64,000 bases of DNA from JALOTE01 sp031422195 (GCA_031422195.1 JANOPZ010000077.1:1-64000), one strand, 5' to 3'. Counted from the first letter of the stretch, positions 7,733-16,750 are shown. Notes: generated from the letters alone by a model not told the origin. Translations and numbers: made by a program.

Positions 7733-9169
7733 TTAGTCCTCCAAAACCCAAGTGTCTTTGGTGCCGCCGCCCTGACTTGAATTGACAACGAGCGACCCCT
7801 TTTTGAGTGCCACGCGCGTTAGCCCGCCCGGCACAATATCAATCGTATCAGAGACCAAAACGTAAGGTCGCAAATCAACGTGGCGAGGTGCCAAGCCGTT
7901 TGCCGTCATGATAGGCACAGTGGAAAGCGCCAAAGTCGGTTGCGCAATATAGTTGGAAGGTCGCGCTATGAGTTTTTCGCGGAAAGCGGCAATTTCTTTT
8001 TTTGAAGCCGCAGGCCCCACCAGCATGCCATAGCCGCCCGAACCATGAACTTCTTTCACAACCAATTCTGATAAATGTTCAAGGACATAACTTAGCGATG
8101 ATTTATCACCGCAGCGCCACGTTTGCACGTTTTTGAGGATCGGTTGTTCGCCGGTATAAAACTCAACAATATCGGGCATATAAGAGTAAATTGCTTTGTC
8201 GTCGGCAATGCCGGTGCCGGGGGCATTTGCAATTGTGATGCCACCCGCACGGTAGACATCAAAAACACCCGGCACGCCCAGCAGTGAATCCGGTTTGAAA
8301 GTCAGCGGGTCAAGATATTCATCATCGATACGGCGATAAAGCACATCAATGGTTTTGTAACCGCGCGTCGTGCGCATTTTTACGCGGCCATCAACAATGC
8401 GCAGATCAGAGCCTTCAACCAATTCAACGCCCATTTGATCGGCGAGAAATGAATGCTCAAAATACGCTGAATTGTGAATACCGGGGGTGAGAACGGCAAT
8501 TGTCGGCGTGCCGTCGCAGGCCGTCGGCGCAAGTTTGGATAGCGTATGGCGAAGGCGTGTCGGGTAATCTGAAACAGATCGCACACGGTTTTGTGAGAAT
8601 AGTTCCGGAAACATATGCATCATGGTTTCACGGTTTTCGAGCATATAAGATACACCTGATGGTGTGCGGGCGTTGTCTTCGAGCACAAAAAAATCATTCT
8701 CGCCGGTGCGCACAATATCAACACCTACAATATGGGTATAAACATTGCCGGGCGGTGTCATGCCAATCATTTGCGGAACAAAGGCAGCGTTTTCTGCGAT
8801 GATCTGAACGGGTATGCGCCCGGCACGCACGATTTCCTGTTTGTGATAAATATCAAATAAAAACGCGTTGATCGCCCGCACCCGCTGTTCAATACCGCGG
8901 GTGAGTTTCGTCCATTCCGGAGCTGAAATAATGCGTGGCACAATATCAAAGGGGATAATGCGTTCTGCAGCTTCGGTATCGCCATAGACTGCAAATGTAA
9001 TGCCGGTGCGGCGAAACACTGTTTCACATTCTGCCGCTTTTGCTGCAAGGCGCTTTGGCTCTTCACCTTGCAGCCAGCTATTGTATTTTTGATAGGGCGC
9101 ACGGACGCCGGAACTTGCGTCATTAATCGACGTTGTCATTTCGTCAAAAGGCAATGTGCTGGCTGTCAT
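7733..9169 (-). CDS. Circularly permuted type 2 ATP-grasp protein
   Basis: A 478-residue protein of the circularly permuted ATP-grasp type 2 family (COG2308 type), first gene of the Anbu operon. Recognisable stretches include V-L-E-D-N-A-R-T-P-S-G-V-S-Y-M, D-V-L-Y-R-R-I-D-D-E-Y-L-D-P and K-E-V-H-G-S-G-G-Y-G-M. ATP-grasp enzymes join a carboxylate to an amine using ATP, so this one is thought to synthesise a small peptide or tag on a protein; the product is not known. The first ATG is taken; a second Met at residue 11 is possible. The 71 bases upstream must hold the operon promoter unless transcription enters from the creatininase-side genes. Confidence 0.93.
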   Translation of the reverse strand: MTASTLPFDEMTTSINDASSGVRAPYQKYNSWLQGEEPKRLAAKAAECETVFRRTGITFAVYGDTEAAERIIPFDIVPRIISAPEWTKLTRGIEQRVRAINAFLFDIYHKQEIVRAGRIPVQIIAENAAFVPQMIGMTPPGNVYTHIVGVDIVRTGENDFFVLEDNARTPSGVSYMLENRETMMHMFPELFSQNRVRSVSDYPTRLRHTLSKLAPTACDGTPTIAVLTPGIHNSAYFEHSFLADQMGVELVEGSDLRIVDGRVKMRTTRGYKTIDVLYRRIDDEYLDPLTFKPDSLLGVPGVFDVYRAGGITIANAPGTGIADDKAIYSYMPDIVEFYTGEQPILKNVQTWRCGDKSSLSYVLEHLSELVVKEVHGSGGYGMLVGPAASKKEIAAFREKLIARPSNYIAQPTLALSTVPIMTANGLAPRHVDLRPYVLVSDTIDIVPGGLTRVALKKGSLVVNSSQGGGTKDTWVLED

Positions 9170-9240
9170 GTTCCCCCGAACATTTAATGCAAATCTGTGT
9201 TCAATTCCACCTTGTCAGGCAAAGACCATGCCAAACTCTA

Positions 9241-10041
9241 TTAGGCAAGCAGCCAATCGGCTAGTTTTGCCTTTTGAACATCACGCAAAAGCTGAATGAA
9301 GCCTTTGGCTTGGTGATTGGCCGCCAAGATGCCTTTTTCAACAGTTGCTTTAATAGATTGGCCAACAACACCGTTTGGGTTGAGGTCGCCTGCCATCCAC
9401 GCGAAAGTCTGCGTGCCGGTATGGCGAAGCAGGCTGAACTCAGCCTCTGCGTCTTGTATTTTAGATTTGAAATCTTGCGCCAATGCCATGTTTACCAAAT
9501 CAGGTGCAAAATGCAGCATCAGTGATGTTTCATAATCATCGCCATGAATGCCATATTTGGAATTGTCATCCGAGAATATACCTTGCGGCATTCCAAAGCG
9601 GCTCCATGAGGTTTTGGCAACCAGCATTGCATGTTTAACGCGCAGTTCGCGCGCAACGATGCCCATTATTTCCTCATTTCCGCCGTGCGAATTCACGAAA
9701 ATCACTTTGCGAATTTTGGTACGTGCAATGGAGTCGCCAATGTCCACCCAATTATTGATAAGGTTCGTTGCGCCAATTGTCAGCGTTCCTGGCGCGCGGA
9801 TGTGTTCGTTGGATTTGCCGATGGATTGGATCGGCAAAATTCTCACATCCATATCGTCTGGAATTAAAGGAATGACCGTTTTCAGCATGCCCTTCATGAT
9901 TGAGGTGTCGGTTGAAACCGGCAAATGCGGGCCGTGCTGCTCGGTTGCGGCAACCGGAATGATCGCCAGCACACGTTCTGCATCAAGGTTTTCAAATTCC
10001 TTGGTTGTAAAATCACCCCACCATATTTTGCGTTTTGTCAT
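9241..10041 (-). CDS. Creatininase-family amidohydrolase
   Basis: A 266-residue cytoplasmic metal-dependent amidohydrolase. The metal-binding segment E34-Q-H36-G-P-H-L-P-V-S-T-D45 has the same spacing and numbering as the ligands of Pseudomonas creatininase, and N-S-H-G-G-N-E (117-123) supplies the next His. Further on, H-G-D-D-Y-E-T-S-L-M-L matches the conserved glutamate region. Family members open cyclic or linear amides: creatinine to creatine, but also other lactams or formamides, so the substrate is not fixed. Its ATG overlaps the stop of the RidA-like gene by four bases; the pair is transcribed divergently from the ABC transporter operon. Confidence 0.85.
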   Translation of the reverse strand: MTKRKIWWGDFTTKEFENLDAERVLAIIPVAATEQHGPHLPVSTDTSIMKGMLKTVIPLIPDDMDVRILPIQSIGKSNEHIRAPGTLTIGATNLINNWVDIGDSIARTKIRKVIFVNSHGGNEEIMGIVARELRVKHAMLVAKTSWSRFGMPQGIFSDDNSKYGIHGDDYETSLMLHFAPDLVNMALAQDFKSKIQDAEAEFSLLRHTGTQTFAWMAGDLNPNGVVGQSIKATVEKGILAANHQAKGFIQLLRDVQKAKLADWLLA

Positions 10042-10439
10042 TTTGGTTCTTTCTGAGAGGCAGCGGCAACAACTTCGATTTCAACTTTGAAAATTTCCCG
10101 CGCAAAGCCGCCGACGATCATCAAGGTCGATGCAGGGGATTCAACAGGAAACAAGGCGTTTCTCACCGCCATATAGTCCGGCAAGTATGCCCGGTCAGTG
10201 ACATAGGCATTGATCCGAATGATGTTTTCAAGGCCCATTCCAGCACTTTCAAGCACTGCTTTGATATTGGCAAAACAGATTTCTGTTTGAGCGCGAGCAT
10301 CTTGAGGAATGCTCGCATCGGGCGCAATTCCCAATTGACCCGAACAAAATAAAAGTCTGGAACCAGCGGGCACTTCCATTCCAAGGGCATAGTTTGAAAA
10401 TGGCGGATGGATGGAGGCGGGCGTGTGGCGTTTCATCAT
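10038..10439 (-). CDS. RidA/YjgF-family protein, catalytic Arg apparently absent
   Basis: A Rid-family protein of about 133 residues; the family forms trimers and often removes reactive enamine/imine intermediates. I prefer the start M-M-K-R-H-T-P-A-S-I-H-P-P-F at 10439, where a GGAG lies about 11 bases upstream, over an ATG at 10478 that adds 13 residues and has no visible ribosome site. Canonical RidA carries an arginine in the P-A-R-S/T-T-V motif; here the corresponding stretch reads P-A-S-T-L-M-I-V, so imine deaminase activity is doubtful and a RutC-like or other Rid subgroup role is more likely. It is coupled to the creatininase-family gene. Confidence 0.85.
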   Translation of the reverse strand: MMKRHTPASIHPPFSNYALGMEVPAGSRLLFCSGQLGIAPDASIPQDARAQTEICFANIKAVLESAGMGLENIIRINAYVTDRAYLPDYMAVRNALFPVESPASTLMIVGGFAREIFKVEIEVVAAASQKEPK

Positions 10440-10607
10440 AGTCTGGTCAGCTCCGAAAAATGCCTCAACAGCATTCAACTATACAATTTGAAAAACAAGC
10501 ACTTGCCCCGTTGCAACCTGCCACTATTTTGGGCATCAATAGTTTAGGTTTGTCAAAAAACTGTCACCCTAGCTGCCCAGAGCGCGCAGTTTAGCAGCCA
10601 TTTTGTT

Positions 10608-10622
10608 TGGCATGAGCCTTGC
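10608..10622 (+). promoter_or_regulatory. Sigma-54 (RpoN)-type -24/-12 promoter
   Basis: The sequence TGGCATGAGCCTTGC carries the two invariant dinucleotides of sigma-54 promoters, GG and GC, exactly ten bases apart, in the context TGGCAtg-N4-TTGC. Transcription would start near 10633, about 44 bases before the ATG of the ABC substrate-binding gene. RpoN dependence fits nitrogen-limited expression of a nitrogen-compound importer and deaminase. No clear NtrC dyad was identified upstream, so the activator is unknown. Confidence 0.65.
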
Positions 10623-10638
10623 CTATACCTCTATCAAA

Positions 10639-10658
10639 AGCGGACGCTAAGTTCCGCT
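10639..10658 (+). other. Leader hairpin upstream of ABC operon
   Basis: Six-base arms AGCGGA and TCCGCT enclose an eight-base loop just after the predicted sigma-54 start site and six bases before the AGGAG ribosome site. It could stabilise the 5' end of the mRNA or tune translation. It is too small to be called a riboswitch. Confidence 0.35.
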
Positions 10659-10676
10659 GCAACAGGAGCGTTATCT

Positions 10677-11675
10677 ATGAAAAGAATTTCCACACTTTTG
10701 ACGACCACTGCGTTGGCAGTCAGCTTTGCCAGTGCAGCTTTGGCGCAAGATGTAAAAGCTGTGTCATTTGGCACAAACTGGCTCGCGCAGGCCGAGCATG
10801 GCGGTTACTATCAATCAGTGGCTGACGGCACCTATAAGGCCTGCGGTCTTGATGTTTCAATTGTGATGGGCGGACCACAGGTTGATGGCCGCGCATTGTT
10901 GCTGTCCGGCAAAATCCAATTCTTCATGGGTGCTAATCTTCTCGACACTTTCAATGCCGTTGAACAGGAAATTCCTGTGAAAATCGTTGCCGGTGACTTC
11001 CAGAAAGATCCGCAAATTATGATGTCGCACCCAGGTCAGGGCCTCGACACGTGGGAGCAGATCAAGGGCGCAGAAAAAATCATTGTTTCTGATGGCGCAA
11101 TTCAGTCGTTCTTCCGCTGGATGATGTCTGAAGGTTTTGACGGCAACAAACGTGACAACTACACATTTGATCCAGCGCCGTTCTTGGCTAACGTTAAATC
11201 TATTCAACAAGGTTATTTGACCTCGGAGCCATATGCTGTTGAAAAAGCACTCGGCAAAGCGCCAAACGTGTTCTTAATGGCCGATAATGGCTTCACCACC
11301 TATTCAACCACCATCGAAACAATGGCTGACACAATCACCAATGATCCAGCTGCTGTTAAATGCTTTGTTGAAGGTTCAGCTTCCGGTTGGATGAACTACC
11401 TCAATAGTGATCCATCAGCTGCAAACGCTTTGATTAAAAAAGACAATCCATCCATGGATGACGGCCAGCTTGCTTACTCAATTGCCAAACTGAAAGAGTA
11501 TGGCGTTGTGCAATCGGGCGATGCTGACACGCTGGGCATTGGCAGCATGACCGAAGAAAGCATTGCAGCGTTTTATGCCAAAATGGTGAAAGCTGGCGTT
11601 GTGAAAGACGGCCTGGACATTAAAAAAGGCTATGATCTCCAGTTTGGTGGCCATGGCATCGGTAAAAAAATGTAA
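10677..11675 (+). CDS. ABC transporter substrate-binding protein (NMT1/THI5-like)
   Basis: A 332-residue periplasmic binding protein with a Sec signal peptide (M-K-R-I-S then a hydrophobic stretch, cleavage near A-L-A-Q). The mature part, with F-G-T-N-W-L-A-Q-A-E-H-G-G-Y-Y near its start, matches the NMT1/THI5-like group that binds nitrate-, sulfonate-, taurine- or pyrimidine-type ligands. AGGAG lies eight bases before the ATG. It is the first gene after the sigma-54 promoter and is followed by the matching ATPase and permease and then a deaminase, so the ligand is probably a cyclic nitrogen compound such as a pyrimidine or creatinine; that is inference. Confidence 0.9.
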   Translation: MKRISTLLTTTALAVSFASAALAQDVKAVSFGTNWLAQAEHGGYYQSVADGTYKACGLDVSIVMGGPQVDGRALLLSGKIQFFMGANLLDTFNAVEQEIPVKIVAGDFQKDPQIMMSHPGQGLDTWEQIKGAEKIIVSDGAIQSFFRWMMSEGFDGNKRDNYTFDPAPFLANVKSIQQGYLTSEPYAVEKALGKAPNVFLMADNGFTTYSTTIETMADTITNDPAAVKCFVEGSASGWMNYLNSDPSAANALIKKDNPSMDDGQLAYSIAKLKEYGVVQSGDADTLGIGSMTEESIAAFYAKMVKAGVVKDGLDIKKGYDLQFGGHGIGKKM

Positions 11676-11695
11676 TTGAAACGGCGGAAGCGGCT

Positions 11696-12538
11696 GTGAA
11701 CATTCAAAATATGGCCGCTTCGGCCACCAAAATACGTGCTGCTAACGAGCGGGTATCTCGTCAGCCATTGGTATCACTGCGCAATATCAACAAGACTTTT
11801 GCCAATGGCACGGTTGCGCTTGACGATGTGTCCTTTGAGGTTCGGCGGGGCGATTTTTTGAGCCTTGTCGGCCCCTCTGGTTGCGGTAAATCCACTGCGT
11901 TGCGGTTAATTTCGAAACTCACATCTCCAACAAGCGGAAAAATTGACTGGCATGACGGCGTGCCTGCTGCCGGTGATATTGGTTTTGTGTTTCAAGAGGC
12001 CACTTTGATGCCTTGGGCGACTGTTTGGGAAAACACTTATTTGCCGCTGAAGCTCAAAGGCGTTTCTAAGGCCAACGCAGAGCCGCAAATTGAAGAAGCG
12101 CTGACACGCGTTAATTTGTTGAAGTTTGCCAAAAGCTATCCGCGTGAACTCTCCGGCGGGATGAAAATGCGCGTCTCGATTGCGCGCTCGTTGGTGATGC
12201 GGCCAAAGATTTTGTTGATGGATGAACCGTTTGCAGCGCTCGACGAAATCACGCGCTTCCGGTTGAATAATGATTTGCTCGAACTGTGGCAGACCTATGA
12301 TTGGACTGTTATCTTTGTAACGCACTCTGTGTTTGAAAGCGTTTTCCTTTCGAACCGCATTGTGGTCATGTCGGCAAACCCGGGCCGCGTTTTTCAGGAA
12401 ATTGATGTGACAGTCGGTTATCCGCGCGACGAATTGTTTCGCACATCACCGCACTATTCTGCCAATTGCCGCGTTGCGTCTGATGCACTGGAAGCGGCTA
12501 TGAAAATTGGCCCGCAATCATTTGGAGCCCATCTATGA
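11696..12538 (+). CDS. ABC transporter ATP-binding protein (SsuB/TauB-like)
   Basis: A 280-residue cytoplasmic ATPase with Walker A G-P-S-G-C-G-K-S-T, signature E-L-S-G-G-M-K-M-R and Walker B I-L-L-M-D-E-P-F-A-A-L-D, followed by the switch histidine in F-V-T-H-S. The start is GTG at 11696, preceded by GGAAG; an ATG 15 bases further on is an alternative. It lies 20 bases after the binding-protein gene, and its stop overlaps the start of the permease by four bases. It energises import by the adjacent permease. Confidence 0.93.
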   Translation: MNIQNMAASATKIRAANERVSRQPLVSLRNINKTFANGTVALDDVSFEVRRGDFLSLVGPSGCGKSTALRLISKLTSPTSGKIDWHDGVPAAGDIGFVFQEATLMPWATVWENTYLPLKLKGVSKANAEPQIEEALTRVNLLKFAKSYPRELSGGMKMRVSIARSLVMRPKILLMDEPFAALDEITRFRLNNDLLELWQTYDWTVIFVTHSVFESVFLSNRIVVMSANPGRVFQEIDVTVGYPRDELFRTSPHYSANCRVASDALEAAMKIGPQSFGAHL

Positions 12539-13386
12539 GCGCCATTGTTGCATCTCGTAACGTGATCGATGTTGAAGAACAGGCCCGTGTTCGTGCTAAC
12601 GCCCGCGAAAAACTAGGCCGCTGGCTGATCCCTTTGGTTGTGGTGATTTTAACAGGCGTTATGTGGGACAGGCTTTGTGTGTGGTATGAAATTCCGCATT
12701 ACATCGTGCCGCGCCCGTATCGGGTTTGGAATGAGCTGGTCAAGGATTGGCCGTTTCTGCTCAGCGCTTTGCAGACGACGCTCTCTACCACATTCTTTGG
12801 CCTCGGCATTGCTATTGTTGGCGGTGTTTTGTTAGCCATCGTATTTAATCAAAGCAAATGGGCGGAAATGACGTTTTTCCCCTATGCCGTAATTTTGCAA
12901 GTGACGCCGATTGTTGCGATTTTTCCGATTATCAATGGTTACATTGATAGCCGTATGACCAAACTATTGCTGGCGACTTGGTTGGTGGCGTTTTTCCCGC
13001 TGCTGTCGAACACCACAATGGGTTTGCGCAGCGTTGATAGTAATTTGAGGGATTTGTTTAGGCTGAATGGTGCAAGCAAATGGCAAACGCTTGTTCATTT
13101 ACAATTGCCTGCTGCATTGCCGTATTTTCTGTCAGGACTTAAAATCGCCGGTGGTTTGGCGCTCATCGGGGCGATTGTTGCTGAATTTGTGGCCGGTGCA
13201 ACCGGCAATTCGTTTGGCCTTGCTTCGGTGATAGTCGAGGCCAGCTACCGCCTGAATCGCCCGCGTTCTTTTGCGGCGCTTGGGTTGATTGCGGTGGCCG
13301 GTGTGGCTATTTTCGCGGCCACATCAATTTTCGCATGGCTCATGCTGCGCAAATGGCATGAAAGCGCAATCAAGCGCGATGTTTAG
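12535..13386 (+). CDS. ABC transporter permease (SsuC/TauC-like)
   Basis: A 283-residue inner-membrane permease with about six transmembrane segments and the cytoplasmic coupling motif around D-L-F-R-L-N-G-A-S-K-W-Q-T-L-V-H-L-Q-L-P-A-A-L-P (EAA loop). It completes the importer with the two preceding genes. The N-terminal ~25 residues are cytoplasmic and charged. The gap of 30 bases to the deaminase gene suggests one transcript. Confidence 0.93.
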   Translation: MSAIVASRNVIDVEEQARVRANAREKLGRWLIPLVVVILTGVMWDRLCVWYEIPHYIVPRPYRVWNELVKDWPFLLSALQTTLSTTFFGLGIAIVGGVLLAIVFNQSKWAEMTFFPYAVILQVTPIVAIFPIINGYIDSRMTKLLLATWLVAFFPLLSNTTMGLRSVDSNLRDLFRLNGASKWQTLVHLQLPAALPYFLSGLKIAGGLALIGAIVAEFVAGATGNSFGLASVIVEASYRLNRPRSFAALGLIAVAGVAIFAATSIFAWLMLRKWHESAIKRDV

Positions 13387-13416
13387 ATATTGGTCTAAAT
13401 CCTGAGGCATTTCTGA

Positions 13417-14715
13417 ATGGTATTTGAGGGGTTTCCCGCTGGCACAGCTTTCGCGCTGAACCGTGTGCGTTTGCATCAATCATCGCTGGAAAACAGTGGA
13501 CTGACGTTTGATGGCGACGGCTGGGCTTTGGCGGATGTTTCTGTTGATTCCGGTAAAGTGAGCGCGATAGTGGCAGCCGGTGCGCCAATTGATAATGATA
13601 TGGGCGGACGCATTGTTTTGCCGGCCTTCGTTGATTGCCATACGCATTTGGACAAAGGCCATATTTGGCCGCGCAGCCCGAACCCCGATGGTTCATTTAT
13701 GGGCGCGCTCAATCAAGTGGGTGCCGACCGCGCCGCAAATTGGTCAGCCGAAGACCTGGCACCGCGCATGGATTTTGCACTGCGCTGTGCTTACGCCTAT
13801 GGCACCAAAGCCATCCGCACCCATCTGGATTGCGTCGCGCCGCAGGAAGATATTTCCTGGCCGGTTTTCACCGCAATGCGTGAAAAATGGAAAGGCAGGA
13901 TTGAACTTCAAGCTGCCTGTTTGACCGGCATTGAACAAATCCGCGATGAGGTTTGGTTTGCTTCGCTCGTGAAAAAAGTGGCTGCCGCGGACGGTGTGCT
14001 GGGCACGGTGACTTATATGGTTCCTGACCTTGAGAAGCTGCTCGACAATATGTTTCGCGCGGCAATGGATCAGGGCCTCAACTTGGATTTTCATGCTGAT
14101 GAAACTGATGAGTTGGATGCGGTTTCACTGCGTAAAATTGCTGAAGCAGCCGAGCGTCACAATTATCAAGGGCGCATTTTGATTGGCCATTGCTGCGCTT
14201 TATCGCGCCAATTAGATGATGAAGTGAAGCGCACTCTGGATGCCGTTGCCAAATGCAATATTTCAATTGTGTCACTGCCCATGTGCAACATGTATTTGCA
14301 AGATCGCCGCGCTGACAACACAACGCCGCGCTGGCGCGGGGTAACACTGCTGCATGAAATGAAAGCCCGTGGGATCAATGTAGCAGTGGCGTCTGACAAT
14401 ACGCGCGACCCGTTTTACGCCTATGGTGACCTCGACATGATGGAAACCTACCGCATGGCAACGCGAACGATACACTTTGACCACCCGGTGGCGGATTGGC
14501 CCAAAACTATTGGCGCAAACCCTGCAAAAGCCATGGGCATTAATGCTGGCACACTTAAAATTGGCGGCCCCGCTGACTTTGTTTTGTGCAAAGGCCGGTC
14601 TTGGACGGAGCTTTTGTCGCGGCCCGAAGCCTCGCGTATTGTTGTGCGGGATGGCAAAGCCATTTCCACGACACTCCCTGATTATTCCGAACTCGATCAA
14701 TTGATGGTGCACTAA
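13417..14715 (+). CDS. Cytosine deaminase-like (possibly creatinine deaminase) amidohydrolase
   Basis: A 432-residue metal-dependent amidohydrolase of the cytosine-deaminase group. Metal and catalytic positions are visible: H75-T-H77-L-D-K, H226-A-D-E229, G-H258-C and S-D327-N-T-R-D-P-F. Enzymes of this branch deaminate cytosine, and some deaminate creatinine to N-methylhydantoin, so both substrates fit. Length is normal for the family (about 420-430). It lies between the importer and an FAD oxidase with no room for separate promoters (its stop directly precedes the oxidase start). No signal peptide; cytoplasmic. Confidence 0.88.
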   Translation: MVFEGFPAGTAFALNRVRLHQSSLENSGLTFDGDGWALADVSVDSGKVSAIVAAGAPIDNDMGGRIVLPAFVDCHTHLDKGHIWPRSPNPDGSFMGALNQVGADRAANWSAEDLAPRMDFALRCAYAYGTKAIRTHLDCVAPQEDISWPVFTAMREKWKGRIELQAACLTGIEQIRDEVWFASLVKKVAAADGVLGTVTYMVPDLEKLLDNMFRAAMDQGLNLDFHADETDELDAVSLRKIAEAAERHNYQGRILIGHCCALSRQLDDEVKRTLDAVAKCNISIVSLPMCNMYLQDRRADNTTPRWRGVTLLHEMKARGINVAVASDNTRDPFYAYGDLDMMETYRMATRTIHFDHPVADWPKTIGANPAKAMGINAGTLKIGGPADFVLCKGRSWTELLSRPEASRIVVRDGKAISTTLPDYSELDQLMVH

Positions 14716-16116
14716 ATGAATTTGGCTGGTTTACGCGCAGAACTTTCCGGCATTGCAGTCGAAGACAATCCGCAAATCGTGCAACAAAAAAGCCGTGATT
14801 TTTATTGGTATTCGCCAGTCTTAAAGTCACGTCTTGATCATATTACCGGTGATTTGGTTATTTCTCCAAAGACGGAAGCGGAGCTGATTCAGGTGCTGCG
14901 CGCGTGCTATAAACATGATGTTCCGGTTACACCGCGCGGCACTGGAACCGGCAATTACGGGCAAGCGATGCCGCTGTCGGGCGGCGTCGTGCTGAGCCTC
15001 GTTGATATGAATGAGATCAGCCAAATTTTGCCGGGCCGGATTGTTTGTGGGCCGGGCTGTATTATTTCTGACATCGATAAAGCCACCCGCGCGCATTCCA
15101 ATCAGGAAATGCGGATGCACCCGTCAACTTACCACACGGCCACCGTTGGCGGTTTTATTGCCGGTGGATCAGGCGGTATTGGCTCAACGCGTTGGGGTGG
15201 GCTTCGCGATTGGGGCAATGTTACGCGTTTGCGTGTTGTAACGATGGAAGCTGAACCGCGTGTCTTGGAACTCACCGGTGAGGATTTGCACAAAGCCATC
15301 CATGCCTATGGCACGAATGGGATCATCACCGAAATTGAAATGCCTCTGACAGCTGCTTACGAGTGGGTTGATGCAATAGTAGCGTTTGACAGCCTGCGCG
15401 AAGCAGCGGTTTACGCTAATGCGCTTGGCCGGTCCGACGGTATTTTGGTCAAGTTGAATTGCGTTGTGGCGGCCCCTGCGCCTTATGATTATTTCAAGCG
15501 TCACCAGAAATTTGTCACGGACAAAGACCATATCGTTGTGGTTATGGTTGCCGCGCAAAGTCATGACGCGTTTTTGACATTTACCCGGCGCAGCGGGGGC
15601 CGCGTTGTTTTTGATGCTGCAACAGCCAGCGACGAGGACAAAAAAGGCATACCGCCGGCGTTTGAATTGTCGTGGAACCATACGACATTACGGGCGCTGC
15701 GCGTTGACCCCGCAATTACCTATCTGCAGGTGCTCTACCCGTTTCCAACCCAAATCGAAACACTTTGTAAAATGGCAGAAATGTTCCCGGATGAGCTCAT
15801 CACACATTTGGAATTTGTACGGTTTGATGGCGATATCACGTGCTTTGGTTTGCCGCTGATTAAGTTCACAACCGAAGAACGGCTTGATGAAATTATCGAC
15901 CTTCACAATAAGCACGGTGCGCCGATTTTCAACCCGCACCGTTATACGCTTGAAGAAGGCGGCATGAAACAAACGGATGAAATTCAGCTGGCATTCAAAA
16001 AAGAAGCTGACCCCAAAGGGCTTTTGAACCCCGGCAAGATGATAGCTTGGGATGACCCAACCTATGATTATTCAGGTGGGGTTTGGTTGTTCAATGGTTT
16101 GCAAAAGGCTTCATAG
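14716..16116 (+). CDS. FAD-linked oxidase (PCMH/GlcD type)
   Basis: A 466-residue flavoprotein with an N-terminal PCMH-type FAD-binding domain (V-T-P-R-G-T-G-T-G-N-Y-G-Q-A-M-P-L-S-G-G) and G-G-F-I-A-G-G-S-G-G-I-G-S in the second FAD contact region; the C-terminal half is the substrate domain. It resembles glycolate/lactate-oxidase-like proteins, but the substrate is unknown. The ATG starts directly after the deaminase stop, so the two probably act in one pathway. The two flavodoxin-fold reductases that follow may share electron carriers with it. Confidence 0.85.
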   Translation: MNLAGLRAELSGIAVEDNPQIVQQKSRDFYWYSPVLKSRLDHITGDLVISPKTEAELIQVLRACYKHDVPVTPRGTGTGNYGQAMPLSGGVVLSLVDMNEISQILPGRIVCGPGCIISDIDKATRAHSNQEMRMHPSTYHTATVGGFIAGGSGGIGSTRWGGLRDWGNVTRLRVVTMEAEPRVLELTGEDLHKAIHAYGTNGIITEIEMPLTAAYEWVDAIVAFDSLREAAVYANALGRSDGILVKLNCVVAAPAPYDYFKRHQKFVTDKDHIVVVMVAAQSHDAFLTFTRRSGGRVVFDAATASDEDKKGIPPAFELSWNHTTLRALRVDPAITYLQVLYPFPTQIETLCKMAEMFPDELITHLEFVRFDGDITCFGLPLIKFTTEERLDEIIDLHNKHGAPIFNPHRYTLEEGGMKQTDEIQLAFKKEADPKGLLNPGKMIAWDDPTYDYSGGVWLFNGLQKAS

Positions 16117-16131
16117 CCAAAAGGTTTGATC

Positions 16132-16713
16132 ATGCGTGTGCTTGTTCTCCATGCCCATCCGGTGGCCGAAAGCTATAATGGCGCTTTGTTCCGCCACATT
16201 TGTGAAAACCTGACCAAGGCCGGGCATCAGGTCGATGCTTGCGATCTTTATGCTGAAGGCTTTGACCCTGTACTGACGCAGCAAGAACGATTGGATTACC
16301 ACGATCTAGTCAAAAACATTATGCCAGTTGCAGGCCATGTAGACCGCGTGATGAAAGCGGATGCTTTGGTGCTTTGTTATCCAGTTTGGAATTTCGGGAT
16401 GCCTGCCATCATGAAAGGCTATCTGGACCGCGTGTTTTTACCCGGCATTTCATTCAAATTGGAAGCGGGTAAAGTGAAGCCAAATTTGCAACACATCAAA
16501 AAAGTGGCCGTTGTGACCAGTTATGGCGCAACGCCGCTCCGGGCATTTCTTGCGGGCAACCCGCCAAAACGTTTTGCGATGCGCACTTTGCGCTATTTAT
16601 GCAAGCCCGGGGCAAGTTTTTCATATCAGGCACTTTACGACATGAACCGCGTCAGCCTAGAGAAGCGCAACCAATTCCTATCCCGGGTTGGAGATTTGAT
16701 GGCTCGATTTTAA
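16132..16713 (+). CDS. Flavodoxin-fold NAD(P)H:quinone reductase-like protein (1)
   Basis: A 193-residue protein of the flavodoxin_2/KefF-MdaB family. The N-terminus M-R-V-L-V-L-H-A-H-P is the FMN phosphate-binding start, and F-G-M-P-A-I-M-K-G-Y-L-D-R-V-F is the family signature. I take the ATG at 16132 (AAAAGG about eight bases upstream) rather than a TTG six bases earlier. It is one of three paralogues in this window, with the next copy 37 bases downstream. It probably reduces a quinone or other electron-poor compound; the role in this operon is unknown. Confidence 0.85.
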   Translation: MRVLVLHAHPVAESYNGALFRHICENLTKAGHQVDACDLYAEGFDPVLTQQERLDYHDLVKNIMPVAGHVDRVMKADALVLCYPVWNFGMPAIMKGYLDRVFLPGISFKLEAGKVKPNLQHIKKVAVVTSYGATPLRAFLAGNPPKRFAMRTLRYLCKPGASFSYQALYDMNRVSLEKRNQFLSRVGDLMARF

Positions 16714-16750
16714 TCAATTCGGGTGCGTCACCAAGTATGGTATTTCTGGC

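Noticed and set aside
10639..10676. Riboswitch in the ABC operon leader
   Set aside because: Only one six-pair hairpin is present; no TPP, SAM or other known aptamer core was recognised.
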